Shown: positions 33,706 to 42,402, counted from the first letter of the stretch. The stretch: DNA of 64,000 nt from an uncultured bacterium (GCA_903891095.1 CAITDI010000088.1:1-64000), one strand, 5' to 3'. Program-made: numbers and translations. Notes: generated from the sequence alone by a model not told the origin.

Positions 33706-35082
33706 TCACTTCTTGTCGAGCCGACGCACCATCACGTTGGTGAACTCCACCGGGCAGCCGTGGCACTGCAGCGCGATCGGGCCGCTCTTCGGCACGCCGG
33801 GAAGCTTGGCGTCGATGATGACTTCCTTGTCGTTGAGCCACACGTTGAGCGTCTCGCCGACCATGCGGATGCGGAAGCGGTTCCACTCGCCGATCGGCGC
33901 GTCGGCGTTCACGCGCGGAGTGACCGCGGCGCGCACTTCGGGCGGCATCTTGGCATCGGTGCGGTAGCCGTAGACCTCGCCCGAGCCGCACGGCCAGAGC
34001 CACATGTTGACCTGGCTCTTGGAATTGCCGCGGAGGTAGATGCCGCTGTCGCGCTCCTCGACCTCGATGGTCTTGTCGGTGCCGTCGGCGTTCTTGACGA
34101 TGTTGCCGTCGAGGCCGATGTACGGACGCTGCATCTTGCCCTGGTGCTCGGCGGTCCACTTCCAGTCGACGAGCATCTCGAAGTCGCCGTACGACTCGTC
34201 GGTCCAGAGCGACTGGCCCTTGCCGTCGAAGTGGAGGACGTTGCCGCCGACCTTCCAGTGTTCGCCTGCGGGCTTCTCGCCCTTGTCCGCGCCTTCCTTC
34301 CAGCCGGTCGTCGACAGGCCGTCGAAGATCGGGCGGAAGCCTGCGGAATCCATGTCGCAGATGCGATCAGGCGTGAGTTCGTAGTCGGGGCGCGGGAGCT
34401 CGGTGAGCTTGAGGTTCTTGAACCAGATCTCGGTGCCTTCGCTCTCGAGGCAGATGAAGCCCTTGCGCGGCGTCACGCCCGTGCAGCCCGAAACCTCGGT
34501 GCCGTTGATCTCGAGCTTGATCGCGCCGTCCTTCGCGGTGACCTTGTAGTGGTTCCACTCACCCTTGCCCTTGGTGGTGCGCGCCATGGGAAGGCAGCGC
34601 TCCCAACCGGCCGGATGCGGACGGTCCGGCTTCATGCTCGCGCCCCAGATCGAGAAGATGTCGCCCTGGCCCGTGTACAGCGTGCGGCCCTGCGCGTCGA
34701 CATTGTCGGGCGTGAGCATGATCTGCACCTCGATCGATCGCGAGAAGGGCACGCCCTTCGAGCAGATCGGATCGCTCCACACGAAGAGACCCGCGTTGCC
34801 CGGCTCCGAGAGGTGCTTCCAGTCGAGCTCGAGTACGAAGTTCTCGTACGCCTTCTCGGTGCGCATGATGCCCGTCGGCTTGCCCGTGCACTTGATGACG
34901 GGCGCGCCCGTCTCGTCCTTGGCGACGGTGAAGGTCGACGGCGCGGTGTTCACGTTGACCCAGCCGCTGAGGTCGCGGCCATTGAACAGGTCGACGGGGC
35001 CGGCGGTTGGTTCAACTGCGAGGGACGGCAGCGCGACGAGGAGCGCTGCGCACGAAGCAACGAAGCGGATGGCGGTCTTCAT
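33706..35082 (-). CDS. Secreted double-DUF1080 (3-keto-disaccharide hydrolase-like) protein
   Basis: A 458-residue exported protein with a signal peptide ending S-L-A-V-E (about 23). Two DUF1080 concanavalin-like jelly-roll domains follow: residues about 28-230 (FNGRDLSGWVNVN, then WNHYKVTAKDGAIKLEINGTE) and about 250-458 (IFDGLSTTGWKEG, then WNRFRIRMVGETLNVWLNDKE). The family is expanded in planctomycetes and includes 3-keto-glycoside hydrolases that cut oxidised disaccharides. The start is the ATG at 35082, nine bases after a TAGTGT box. Ends at the shared terminator with the sigma gene. Confidence 0.82.
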   Translation of the reverse strand: MKTAIRFVASCAALLVALPSLAVEPTAGPVDLFNGRDLSGWVNVNTAPSTFTVAKDETGAPVIKCTGKPTGIMRTEKAYENFVLELDWKHLSEPGNAGLFVWSDPICSKGVPFSRSIEVQIMLTPDNVDAQGRTLYTGQGDIFSIWGASMKPDRPHPAGWERCLPMARTTKGKGEWNHYKVTAKDGAIKLEINGTEVSGCTGVTPRKGFICLESEGTEIWFKNLKLTELPRPDYELTPDRICDMDSAGFRPIFDGLSTTGWKEGADKGEKPAGEHWKVGGNVLHFDGKGQSLWTDESYGDFEMLVDWKWTAEHQGKMQRPYIGLDGNIVKNADGTDKTIEVEERDSGIYLRGNSKSQVNMWLWPCGSGEVYGYRTDAKMPPEVRAAVTPRVNADAPIGEWNRFRIRMVGETLNVWLNDKEVIIDAKLPGVPKSGPIALQCHGCPVEFTNVMVRRLDKK

Positions 35083-35091
35083 AGGTCGGGC

Positions 35092-35097
35092 ACACTA
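35092..35097 (-). promoter_or_regulatory. TAGTGT, -10-like hexamer 9 nt before the DUF1080 gene
   Basis: On the minus strand TAGTGT is nine bases upstream of the ATG at 35082, again in the leaderless position. Confidence 0.4.
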
Positions 35098-35194
35098 GCG
35101 CAAAGCCCGCGCGGGTAGGCGGGCTTTCGCGGCGTTCGCGCGCGAGAATGCGCATTCGCGCGCGTGACGCGCAGCCGCGCTTGCTTCTGCACGC

Positions 35195-35254
35195 GCTCGT
35201 GTATGTGCGCGTGTACCTGCTCGTGTACCTGCTCGTGTGCATGCTCGTGCGCGC
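35195..35254 (+). repeat. 12-bp tandem repeat in the intergenic region
   Basis: Five units of GCTCGTGTACCT or close variants fill 60 bp of the 306-bp gap between the DUF1080 gene and protease A. Alternating purine-pyrimidine runs make it a candidate for unusual DNA structure. I see no gene in this gap. Confidence 0.75.
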
Positions 35255-35388
35255 ACGCGCGGATCGGGCTGGGATTCGCGGTGTTTCCGCGCCCAGTCGG
35301 CGGCCACTGCTTGACAGAACCCGTCGCCGCGGACTAGAACATGTCCTGAGGCTTGGACTCAGCGTTCCGTTCATGTCGGGGAGAAGAG

Positions 35389-36249
35389 ATGGCAATGCAG
35401 CACACGCATCGGCTCGTTTACTTGGCTCGGCACATGTTCATCGACCTGCCCGAGGGGCGGTTCCTCGTCGACACGGGCTGCCCTGTCAGCTTTGGCAGCC
35501 CGGGCAGCTTTGGCAGCACGGGCAGCTTTGGCAGCACGGGCAGCTTTGGCAGCACGGGCACGGCGTCGTACGGCGGAACGACGCACCAACTGCCACGCAG
35601 CTACGGCTCGCTCACCATCGAGTCGCTGGCGGGGCTCGACCTCGATGCCCGCATCGGCCAGCGCTGCGCGGGGCTCATCGGCATGGACATCCTCGGTCGC
35701 GACCCTGTGTTGTGGGACGGTCCGCGCGGTCGGGCCGTGGTGCGGCCGTCGCCGGCGCCGGCAGGGGCGGTGCGCATTCCGGTGCAGCAGGTGCAGACGA
35801 TCCCCGTGATCGAGGTCACCGTCGCTGGTCGCTCCGCGCGGTGCATCTTCGATACCGGGGCGCAGTACGGATTCCTGACCGAGCAGCCCGTGAGCGATCC
35901 GCCCTTGAGCGATCCGTCCTTGAGCGATCCGCCCTTGAGCGATCCGCCCTTGAGCGATCCGCCCTTGAGCGAGCCGTTCATGATCGATCCCGCGTTGGAA
36001 GACGGCGAGTTCGACGACTTCCATCCCATGCTGCTCGGGTTCCGCTCGAAGGCGTGGAAGCTGCCCGTCGATGCGCAGGGCGTTCGCTTTCGCGAGCGGT
36101 TCGGGTTTCACGAGCCGCTGTCGTCGAGCATGCTGCGGCCGTTCGGCGTCGACGGGTTGATCGGCTGCTCCTGGCTGCCCACGCGGCGGGTGTGGTTCGT
36201 GCCCTCGGCGCCATCGATCGAATCGTGTCTCTTTGTCGCGGCGGGGTAA
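35389..36249 (+). CDS. Two-lobed retropepsin-like aspartic protease A
   Basis: A 286-residue protein with two aspartic-protease half-sites in one chain. Lobe 1: FLVDTGCP with D28-T29-G30, then the hydrophobic-Gly element CAGLIGMDILG (93-103). Lobe 2: CIFDTGAQYGF with D155-T156-G157, then VDGLIGCSWL (254-263). These pairs are what retropepsins show once per ~100-residue subunit, so this looks like a fused, self-contained dimer, smaller than pepsins. No signal peptide is visible. Two loops are expanded by in-frame repeats (18-bp units, residues about 34-57, and 15-bp units, about 168-197) absent from its neighbour. GGGGAGA precedes the ATG. Substrate unknown. Confidence 0.72.
   Translation: MAMQHTHRLVYLARHMFIDLPEGRFLVDTGCPVSFGSPGSFGSTGSFGSTGSFGSTGTASYGGTTHQLPRSYGSLTIESLAGLDLDARIGQRCAGLIGMDILGRDPVLWDGPRGRAVVRPSPAPAGAVRIPVQQVQTIPVIEVTVAGRSARCIFDTGAQYGFLTEQPVSDPPLSDPSLSDPPLSDPPLSDPPLSEPFMIDPALEDGEFDDFHPMLLGFRSKAWKLPVDAQGVRFRERFGFHEPLSSSMLRPFGVDGLIGCSWLPTRRVWFVPSAPSIESCLFVAAG
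35488..35559 (+). repeat. 18-bp in-frame tandem repeat in protease A
   Basis: Four units of AGCTTTGGCAGCACGGGC (one variant has CCG) encode G-S-F-G-S-T repeats right after the first DTG motif. The paralogue has a short loop here. Confidence 0.85.
35891..35980 (+). repeat. 15-bp in-frame tandem repeat in protease A
   Basis: Six units of TGAGCGATCCGCCCT or variants encode S-D-P-P-L repeats shortly after the second DTG motif. The last unit is degenerate. Confidence 0.85.
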
Positions 36250-36313
36250 GACCGGCGCGCCGTTCGCTTGTTTGCATGTCTGTCTGTCACAACTCATTCG
36301 GGAGAAAAGAAAG

Positions 36314-37009
36314 ATGCCACAGGACTCTGTTTCTGCGTTTGCCTATCCGCTCGTCTATGAGGCCAACCACATGTTCGTCGAGCTGCCCGAGGGCAAGTTC
36401 CTCGTCGACACCGGCGCGCCGCACACCTTTGGGCGCACGGGTTCGGTCACCTACGGCGCGCGTCGTGTCGCGATCCCCAGCGCCACGCTGGGCGCGAACG
36501 TCGACTCGCTTGAGAAGCTCCCCGGCGTCCGCTGCGACGGCCTCCTCGGCATGGATCTCATGTCGACCGCGCAGGTGCTGTGGGACGGTCCGACAGGCAA
36601 GGCGATTGTGGGCGAGACGGTCGTCGCGGCGGGTGCTCGGCGCGTGCCGTACCGATCGCTGATGGGTGTGCCCGTCGTCGACGCGAGCATCGGCGGCCGC
36701 AAGCTCTCGTGCATCTACGACACCGGCGCGCAGTACGGCTACGTGCTGCGCCGCGAGTTCGCCGAGTGCGGCGAGGACGACGGTGCGATCGAGGACTACA
36801 ACCCCATCATGGGCAAGATCCACTCGCCCGCGTGGCGCGTGCCTGTCGACATGCACGGCGTGCAGTTCCAGGAGCGCGTGGGCGTGCTGACGGGGATGTT
36901 CGCGGGGATGCTCGGCATGGTCGGCGTCGACGCGATCGTCGGCTGCTCGTGGATGCCTTCGCGCCGCGTGTGGTTCATGCCGGAACAGGCGTCGTTCGCG
37001 GTCGCGTGA
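36314..37009 (+). CDS. Two-lobed retropepsin-like aspartic protease B
   Basis: A 231-residue paralogue of protease A without the repeat insertions. Lobe 1: KFLVDTGAPHTFG with D32-T33-G34 and CDGLLGMDLM (74-83). Lobe 2: CIYDTGAQYGYV with D136-T137-G138 and VDAIVGCSWM (205-214). Shared blocks with A include VLWDGP, PAWRVPVD / KAWKLPVD, VQFQERVG / VRFRERFG and RRVWFMP / RRVWFVP. It shows the minimal form of this design: two ~100-residue lobes, each with catalytic D-T-G and a hydrophobic-hydrophobic-Gly motif. GGAG nine bases before the ATG. It lies 64 bp after A and its end overlaps the convergent next gene by 35 bp. Confidence 0.75.
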   Translation: MPQDSVSAFAYPLVYEANHMFVELPEGKFLVDTGAPHTFGRTGSVTYGARRVAIPSATLGANVDSLEKLPGVRCDGLLGMDLMSTAQVLWDGPTGKAIVGETVVAAGARRVPYRSLMGVPVVDASIGGRKLSCIYDTGAQYGYVLRREFAECGEDDGAIEDYNPIMGKIHSPAWRVPVDMHGVQFQERVGVLTGMFAGMLGMVGVDAIVGCSWMPSRRVWFMPEQASFAVA

Positions 37010-37502
37010 ACGCGAGCACCCGAGCGCGCGGCCACGGCAGGAGCTTGCAGAGCACGTCGATCTCGGCGGTGTCGACCTCTGGGTCGAGCCGCGCGATCGC
37101 CTCCTGCATCTCCATCACATGCGGGAACCCAGGCTGCTGGAACGACGCGAGCAGGTTCGCAGCCAGCGTCATCAGGTGGTCGAAGTCGGTCACACCCTCG
37201 CGGTGGTCGCGCTCGTGCGCCGCCGCGAGGGCCGCCGCCTCCATCGCGGGCGCGCCGAGGTTGGCGCGCGCGTTGGCGCAGGCGACCAATTGGTGCGCAC
37301 GGAGCATCTCGACGGCGCCTTCATCGCGAACAGCCGACCGCCACAGCGCGCGTGCGGCGTATGCGCAGTCGAGCATCTCGATGACCTCGGCGCGCGTGCG
37401 CTCGCTGGCCTCGACGAGGTCCCACGCGCGATTGTTGAAGCCAGCGGCAAGCTCCCGCACCGAGCGCTGAGGATCGGTGAGGTTGGTTCGGTTCGCGTGC
37501 AT
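36975..37502 (-). CDS. Alpha-helical TPR-like protein of unknown function
   Basis: A 175-residue, mostly helical soluble protein. The opening FNNRAWDLVEASERT, a middle FDHLMTLAANLLA and a run of Ala-rich helices resemble a family of small TPR-like proteins of unknown function that I recall from several phyla. It is the last gene of a minus-strand run (CoA-transferase subunit, ABC-F ATPase, this gene), starting three bases after the ABC-F stop. Its 3' end overlaps the 3' end of protease B by 35 bp on the opposite strand. Confidence 0.65.
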   Translation of the reverse strand: MHANRTNLTDPQRSVRELAAGFNNRAWDLVEASERTRAEVIEMLDCAYAARALWRSAVRDEGAVEMLRAHQLVACANARANLGAPAMEAAALAAAHERDHREGVTDFDHLMTLAANLLASFQQPGFPHVMEMQEAIARLDPEVDTAEIDVLCKLLPWPRARVLAFTRPRTTPVPA

Positions 37503-37505
37503 GTG

Positions 37506-39454
37506 TCAGCCTCGCTTTGCTTCGAGTTCCTGCCAGCGCGCGTAGAGGCGCGCCACCTCGGACTGCGCCGCGCTCAGGGCGTCGCACGCCTTGGCATAGG
37601 CGACATGATCGGCGATCAGCTTGGGGTCGTTCACCTTGGCGTCTGCCTCGGTGGCCTTCCGTTCCGCTGCTGCGATGGATGCTTCTATACCACCCAGCTC
37701 TCGCTGCTCGTTGTAGGAAAGTTTCCCCTTCGGAGCGGGATTGGCTGCGGCGGCAGCGGGCTTTGCGGGCGCGGGAGCAGGAGTCGGAGCAGGCGTGGGC
37801 ACAGGCGCTGTCGCAGGCGCCGCCGCGGCATTCGCTGCATTGCGTGCCGCAGTGCGCGTCTCGGAGCGCGCGGCGGCATCGGCTGCGTTTGCCGCGTGCT
37901 CGAACTCGCCGAGCGCACGCAGCGCTTGCGCGAGACTCGTGACCACGCGCGGCGTGCGGTCAGGCGAGCCGAGCACGACGATGCGCGACGCGAGCGTTGC
38001 GAGCATCGAGCGGTCGTGCGTGACCAGCAGCGTCGCGCCGGGAAAGGTCGCGATCGCCTCTTCGAGCACTTCGAGCGTGGGGATGTCGAGGTCGTTGGTC
38101 GGTTCGTCGAGCACGAGGACGTCCGCCGTCTCGAGCATCATGCGCGCGACATGCGCGCGCGCGAGCTCGCCGCCCGAGAGCATCGACACGGCCTGCAGCA
38201 GCTGCTCGTCGCGGAAGAGAAACCGCCGCGACCAGCTCTTCACATGCATCTCGGTGTCGCGGAAGCGCACCTTCTCGCCGAGCGGCGAGATCGCCTCCTG
38301 CAGCAGCGCGCCCTTGGGAAACTCCGCGCGCGTCTGCGACATGGTCACGATGCGCGGCTTGGGATCGGCCAGGCGCACGGTGCCCGAGTCGGGCGCGAGC
38401 TCTCCCGTGAGGATGCGCAGCAGCGTGGTCTTGCCCGCGCCGTTCGGACCCATCAGGCCGATGCACTCGCCGGGCACGACCTCGAGCTCGAGGTTCTGGA
38501 ACAGCAGGTTGCCGCCGAGCGATTTCGAGATGCCCTCGGCCGAGATCAGCTTGCGCGTCTTGCGGCCGCTCGCGGAGAAGTCGATGCCCGCGCTCGCGCC
38601 TGCGGCAACGCTGTTGCGCTCGGCGAGACCCGCGAGTTCAGCGCGCCGGTCGGCGCTCTCGTTGATGCGCGACTGCGCCTTGGTTCGCCGCGCCTTGGCG
38701 CTGCGGCCGAGCCAGCGGTCGTCCTCGCGCACGGTGTTCGCGAGGCTCTCCTGCGCGCGCGCCTGCATCTGGAGGAACTCATCCTTGCGGCGGCAGAACT
38801 CGGAGTAGTTGCCGTCGACCGAGAGCGTGCCCTCGGGGTATGCGCGCGACAGCTCGATCACGCGCGTCGCGCAGTTCTCGAGGAACACGCGGTCGTGCGT
38901 CACGAAGATCACCGCGCGCGCGCTCAGGTCGTGGCTGCCGTAGAGGAGGAACTCCTCCATCCACTGCAGGCCCTCGACGTCGAGATGGTTGGTCGGTTCG
39001 TCGAGGTACAGGATGTCCGGCGTACCGCCCGCGCTCGCGAGCGCGCAGGCGACCGAGAGCCGCTTGCGCCAGCCGCCCGAAAGCTTGTCGGCCAGGAACG
39101 CCATGCGCGTCTCATCGAAGCCGATCTTGCCGAGGATCACGGTGGCGAGCACCTCGGCCTCGTGCTGGTCGCCGTGGGTGGCGGCGCACTTGAGCGCCGA
39201 CGCGGTCGCGGCTTCAAGCGCGGTCAGGCCCGCGGGAAAGTTGTCCGACTGCGGGACATACACCGTGACGGTGCCGCGCGGCGAGCGGATCGTGCCCTCG
39301 TCGGGTTCCTCGCGCGAAGCGAGCATGCGGAGCAGCGTCGACTTGCCAGCGCCGTTCGGCCCGATCATGCCGATGCGTTCGCCGTCGTCGATCGAGACGC
39401 AGACACCACTGAAGAGTTCGCGCAGGCCGTGCGACTTGGACAGGTTGTTGGCGG

Positions 39455-39464
<10 letters not shown>
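37506..39464 (-). CDS. ABC-F family ATPase (Uup-like)
   Basis: A 652-residue soluble twin-ABC protein without TM segments. ABC1 has GPNGAGKST (about 36), LSGGWRKR and [12 protein letters not shown]2 has GPNGAGKTT (about 335), LSGGELARA and LDEPTNDLD. After an Ala/Pro/Thr-rich linker (about 535-580) a coiled-coil C-terminal domain follows ([18 protein letters not shown]), as in Uup. ABC-F proteins act on ribosomes, relieving stalls or giving antibiotic protection. Uup also affects branched DNA. The GTG at 39464 overlaps the stop of the CoA-transferase gene by 10 bp, so the two are co-translated. Confidence 0.87.
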
Positions 39465-40120
<656 letters not shown>

Positions 40121-40130
40121 AGGGAGGGGG

Positions 40131-40136
40131 ATGATA
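40131..40136 (-). promoter_or_regulatory. TATCAT, -10-like hexamer 10 nt before scoB
   Basis: On the minus strand TATCAT lies ten bases before the ATG at 40120. No purine-rich ribosome site is present between them. Confidence 0.45.
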
Positions 40137-40172
40137 GGGGAGCCGCGGCGATGCGTGCTTCGCCTTCTTCCG

Positions 40173-40429
40173 TCACTCGCCGCGCTTGCCCGCGATGAAG
40201 TCCTGCACGGAAAGCCCGATGTCCTTGGCGATCCTCCGGAGAAGGATCGGCGAGATGTCGTGTGCATGAAAGGGGACGGTGGTTGCCCGGCCGTCAGCAT
40301 GGCGGTACTGGCGGTGAGATCCTCGTTGCCGTGCGACGGAGAATCCGAGAATGAACAGCCGGCACGAACAGCCGGCACGAACAGCCGAGCCTCGACTTCA
40401 CGGGGCTTGAGGACGGGTATGTCTCCCAT
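40173..40429 (-). pseudogene. hicA: hicA toxin gene disrupted by a 13-bp tandem repeat
   Basis: Read on the minus strand it begins [17 protein letters not shown], a normal HicA start, then leaves frame. In another frame the rest of HicA is complete: [19 protein letters not shown] (with the catalytic-type G-S-H), [18 protein letters not shown] and [14 protein letters not shown] before TGA. The break is an exact insertion of two 13-bp units (26 bp). Removing 26 bp restores a 76-residue HicA. HicA toxins are mRNA interferases. It lies three bases after the hicB stop, as in intact hicBA pairs. Confidence 0.85.
40354..40387. repeat. 13-bp tandem repeat that shifts the hicA frame
   Basis: AACAGCCGGCACG occurs twice in a row (40354-40366, 40367-40379) and is followed by AACAGCCG. 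The two extra units add 26 bp to hicA. One more unit would restore the frame with 13 extra codons. Confidence 0.9.
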
Positions 40430-40432
40430 GCG

Positions 40433-40642
40433 TCAGGCCACCCGAAGTTGGTCGGTCCCGACGAAGGTGGCTTCGAGTTTCGGCTCGCCCTCCTCGAGAA
40501 GCATCGCAACGACCTCCTCGAGGTTCGAGCGGAGTTCCTCGACGGTGGCTCCCTGCGAGTGGGCGCCAGTCCAGCCGGGGACATACCCAACGAACAAGCC
40601 AGTCTGCCCGTCGCGCTCGATGATGAAGGTGTAGGACTTCGT
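40433..40642 (-). pseudogene. hicB: hicB antitoxin relic with lost start codon
   Basis: A 70-codon frame encodes KSYTFIIERDGQTGLFVGYV, then PGWTGAHSQGATVEELRSNL and EEVVAMLLEEGEP, a clear short HicB (partial RNase H-like antitoxin fold). The codon where the family starts with Met is ACG (40640-40642), and no ATG, GTG or TTG occurs nearby in this frame. TAGACT lies seven bases upstream of this ACG, exactly where other genes here have their -10 box before ATG. This supports a mutated ATG. The whole toxin-antitoxin pair seems decayed, unless ACG initiation is used. Confidence 0.75.
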
Positions 40643-40710
40643 GGGAAGGAGTCTACTGCGGGTGGCAGCGTTCGCCAGCCGAGTGAGCGATGCTCGATGG
40701 CGATAGACCG

Positions 40711-40729
40711 AATCTGCGCCGCGCAGATT
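40711..40729. promoter_or_regulatory. Perfect 19-bp palindrome upstream of the ALDH gene
   Basis: AATCTGCGC-C-GCGCAGATT is a perfect inverted repeat, 35 bases before a TATCCT box. Size and position fit a dimeric repressor or activator site that controls the dehydrogenase gene. Confidence 0.45.
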
Positions 40730-40763
40730 TGTCGCTCGATCGCGAAACCGAGCGAAGGAACGC

Positions 40764-40769
40764 TATCCT
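40764..40769 (+). promoter_or_regulatory. TATCCT, -10-like hexamer 10 nt before the ALDH gene
   Basis: TATCCT lies ten bases before the ATG at 40780. There is no Shine-Dalgarno site in between. Confidence 0.5.
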
Positions 40770-40779
40770 GACCACCCTT

Positions 40780-42321
40780 ATGCATCCCGTCCTCATCCGC
40801 CTCGGTCTCGCGAACAACTCCCGCATCTGCGCCCCCGGCACCGCCAACTCGGTCACCAGCGACGAGCCGGCGACCGGCCAGCCGATCGCCGCCGTGCGGC
40901 TCGAGTCGCGCGCCGACTACGAGTCGGCGATGGCGCGCGCGGTCAAGGCGCAGGCGTCGTGGCGTCAGCTCCCCGCGCCGCAGCGCGGCGAGATCGTGCG
41001 CCGCATGGGCAACGCCTTCCGCGAGCAGAAGGACGCGCTCGGCGAGCTCGTCTCGCTCGAGATGGGCAAGATCAAGGCCGAGGGCCTCGGCGAAGTGCAG
41101 GAGTCGGTCGACATCGCCGACTTCTCCGTCGGCCTCGCGCGCCAGCTCTACGGCCTCTCGATGCACTCGGAGCGCCCGGGCCACCGCATGTACGAGCAGT
41201 GGCATCCGCTCGGCGTGATCGGCTGCATCACGGCCTTCAACTTCCCCAACGCGGTGTGGGCGTGGAACGCGATGGTCGCCGCCGTCTGCGGCGACGCCTG
41301 CATCTGGAAGCCGTCGCTCATCACGCCGCTCACCGCGATCGCGACCAGCGAGATCTGCTGGAAGGTGCTGCGCGAGCAGGAACTCTGGCGTCCCGCGGGC
41401 ATCGATCCCGCGGATCTCTTCCCGCTGATCATCGGCACCGACGCCGAAGTCGGCGAGACCATGATCGCCGACCGCCGCCTGCCGCTGATCTCCGCGACGG
41501 GTTCGTGCCGCATGGGCCGCCGCGTGGGTGAAGTCGTCGCCAAGCGCCTCGGCCGCTGCCTGCTCGAGCTCGGCGGCAACAACGCGATCATCGTGATGGA
41601 CGACGCCGACATGGAGCTCGTCGCGCGCGCCGTGCTCTTTGGCTCGGTCGGCACCGCGGGTCAGCGCTGCACGACCACGCGTCGCCTGCTCGTCCACGAG
41701 AAGGTCGTCGACGCGCTCTGCGAGCGACTCGCCAAGGCCTACAAGTCGGTGCCGATCGGCGATCCGCTCAAGGCGGGCACGCTCATGGGGCCGCTCGTCA
41801 ACAAGCAGGCCGTCGCCGGCATGCGCCACGCGTGCGTCGAGGCGGAGAAGGAAGGCTGCACGCTCCTCGCGGGCGGCGTCGCGGGCATCGACCGCTTCGC
41901 GGGCAAGCCGGGCAACTTTGTCGAGCCCACGCTCTACCGCGTGCCCAAGGGCGCGCGTCCGCGCATCTGCTGCGAGGAGACCTTCGCGCCGATCCTGTAC
42001 GTCTACTCGGTGTCGTCGCTCGACGAGGCGATCGAGATCCAGAACTCGGTGGACCAGGGTCTCTCGAGCGCGATCTTCACGCTCAACATGCGCACGGCGG
42101 AGCGCTTCCTCTCGACCGAGGGTTCCGACTGCGGCATCGCGAACGTGAACATCGGCACCTCGGGCGCCGAGATCGGCGGAGCGTTCGGCGGCGAGAAGGA
42201 CACCGGCGGCGGCCGCGAGTCCGGCTCCGACAGCTGGAAGCAGTACATGCGTCGCCAGACCTGCACGATCAACTGGTCGAAGGATCTGCCGCTCGCGCAG
42301 GGCATCAAGTTCGAGGCTTGA
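40780..42321 (+). CDS. Aldehyde dehydrogenase, ALDH7/aminoadipate-semialdehyde type
   Basis: A 513-residue NAD(P)-dependent aldehyde dehydrogenase. Catalytic motifs are ELGGNNAIIVMDDAD (general base Glu) and GQRCTTTRRLLVH (nucleophile Cys). NFPNAVWAWNAMVA and KPSLITPLTAIA build the cofactor site. The pattern, including FGGEKDTGGGRESGSDSWKQYMRR, is that of the antiquitin/ALDH7 group, which oxidises aminoadipate semialdehyde in lysine breakdown. The upstream frame is open to 40690, but the ATG at 40780 follows a TATCCT box by ten bases and starts at the usual place. A palindrome and that box form its control region, and a terminator follows. Confidence 0.88.
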   Translation: MHPVLIRLGLANNSRICAPGTANSVTSDEPATGQPIAAVRLESRADYESAMARAVKAQASWRQLPAPQRGEIVRRMGNAFREQKDALGELVSLEMGKIKAEGLGEVQESVDIADFSVGLARQLYGLSMHSERPGHRMYEQWHPLGVIGCITAFNFPNAVWAWNAMVAAVCGDACIWKPSLITPLTAIATSEICWKVLREQELWRPAGIDPADLFPLIIGTDAEVGETMIADRRLPLISATGSCRMGRRVGEVVAKRLGRCLLELGGNNAIIVMDDADMELVARAVLFGSVGTAGQRCTTTRRLLVHEKVVDALCERLAKAYKSVPIGDPLKAGTLMGPLVNKQAVAGMRHACVEAEKEGCTLLAGGVAGIDRFAGKPGNFVEPTLYRVPKGARPRICCEETFAPILYVYSVSSLDEAIEIQNSVDQGLSSAIFTLNMRTAERFLSTEGSDCGIANVNIGTSGAEIGGAFGGEKDTGGGRESGSDSWKQYMRRQTCTINWSKDLPLAQGIKFEA

Positions 42322-42347
42322 GCCGCGCGACCGTGAGGACAAAAACG

Positions 42348-42384
42348 ACAGGAGCTGGCGCGTGCGCGCCAGCTCCTGTTGCTT
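42348..42384. terminator. Bidirectional intrinsic terminator
   Basis: ACAGGAGCTGGCGCG and CGCGCCAGCTCCTGT pair perfectly over 15 bp around TG, followed by TGCTTTT and preceded by AAAAAC. It ends both the ALDH gene and the convergent cyclophilin gene. Confidence 0.85.
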
Positions 42385-42402
42385 TTCAGCGTTCGGTTGC
42401 GA

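Noticed and set aside
35148-35388. Open frames in the 12-bp repeat region as an extra small gene
   Set aside because: They are Arg/Val/Leu repeat translations of the CTCGTGTACCTG-type array, without a ribosome site or start logic.
36314-37009. Proteases A and B as retroviral or retrotransposon gag-pol remnants
   Set aside because: No reverse transcriptase, integrase or LTR-like repeats nearby. Both genes have bacterial ribosome sites and the same base composition as their neighbours.
40448-40771. Plus-strand frame MVGPDEGGFEFRLA... over the hicB region
   Set aside because: The opposite strand reads a clear HicB. The plus-strand frame has no family resemblance.
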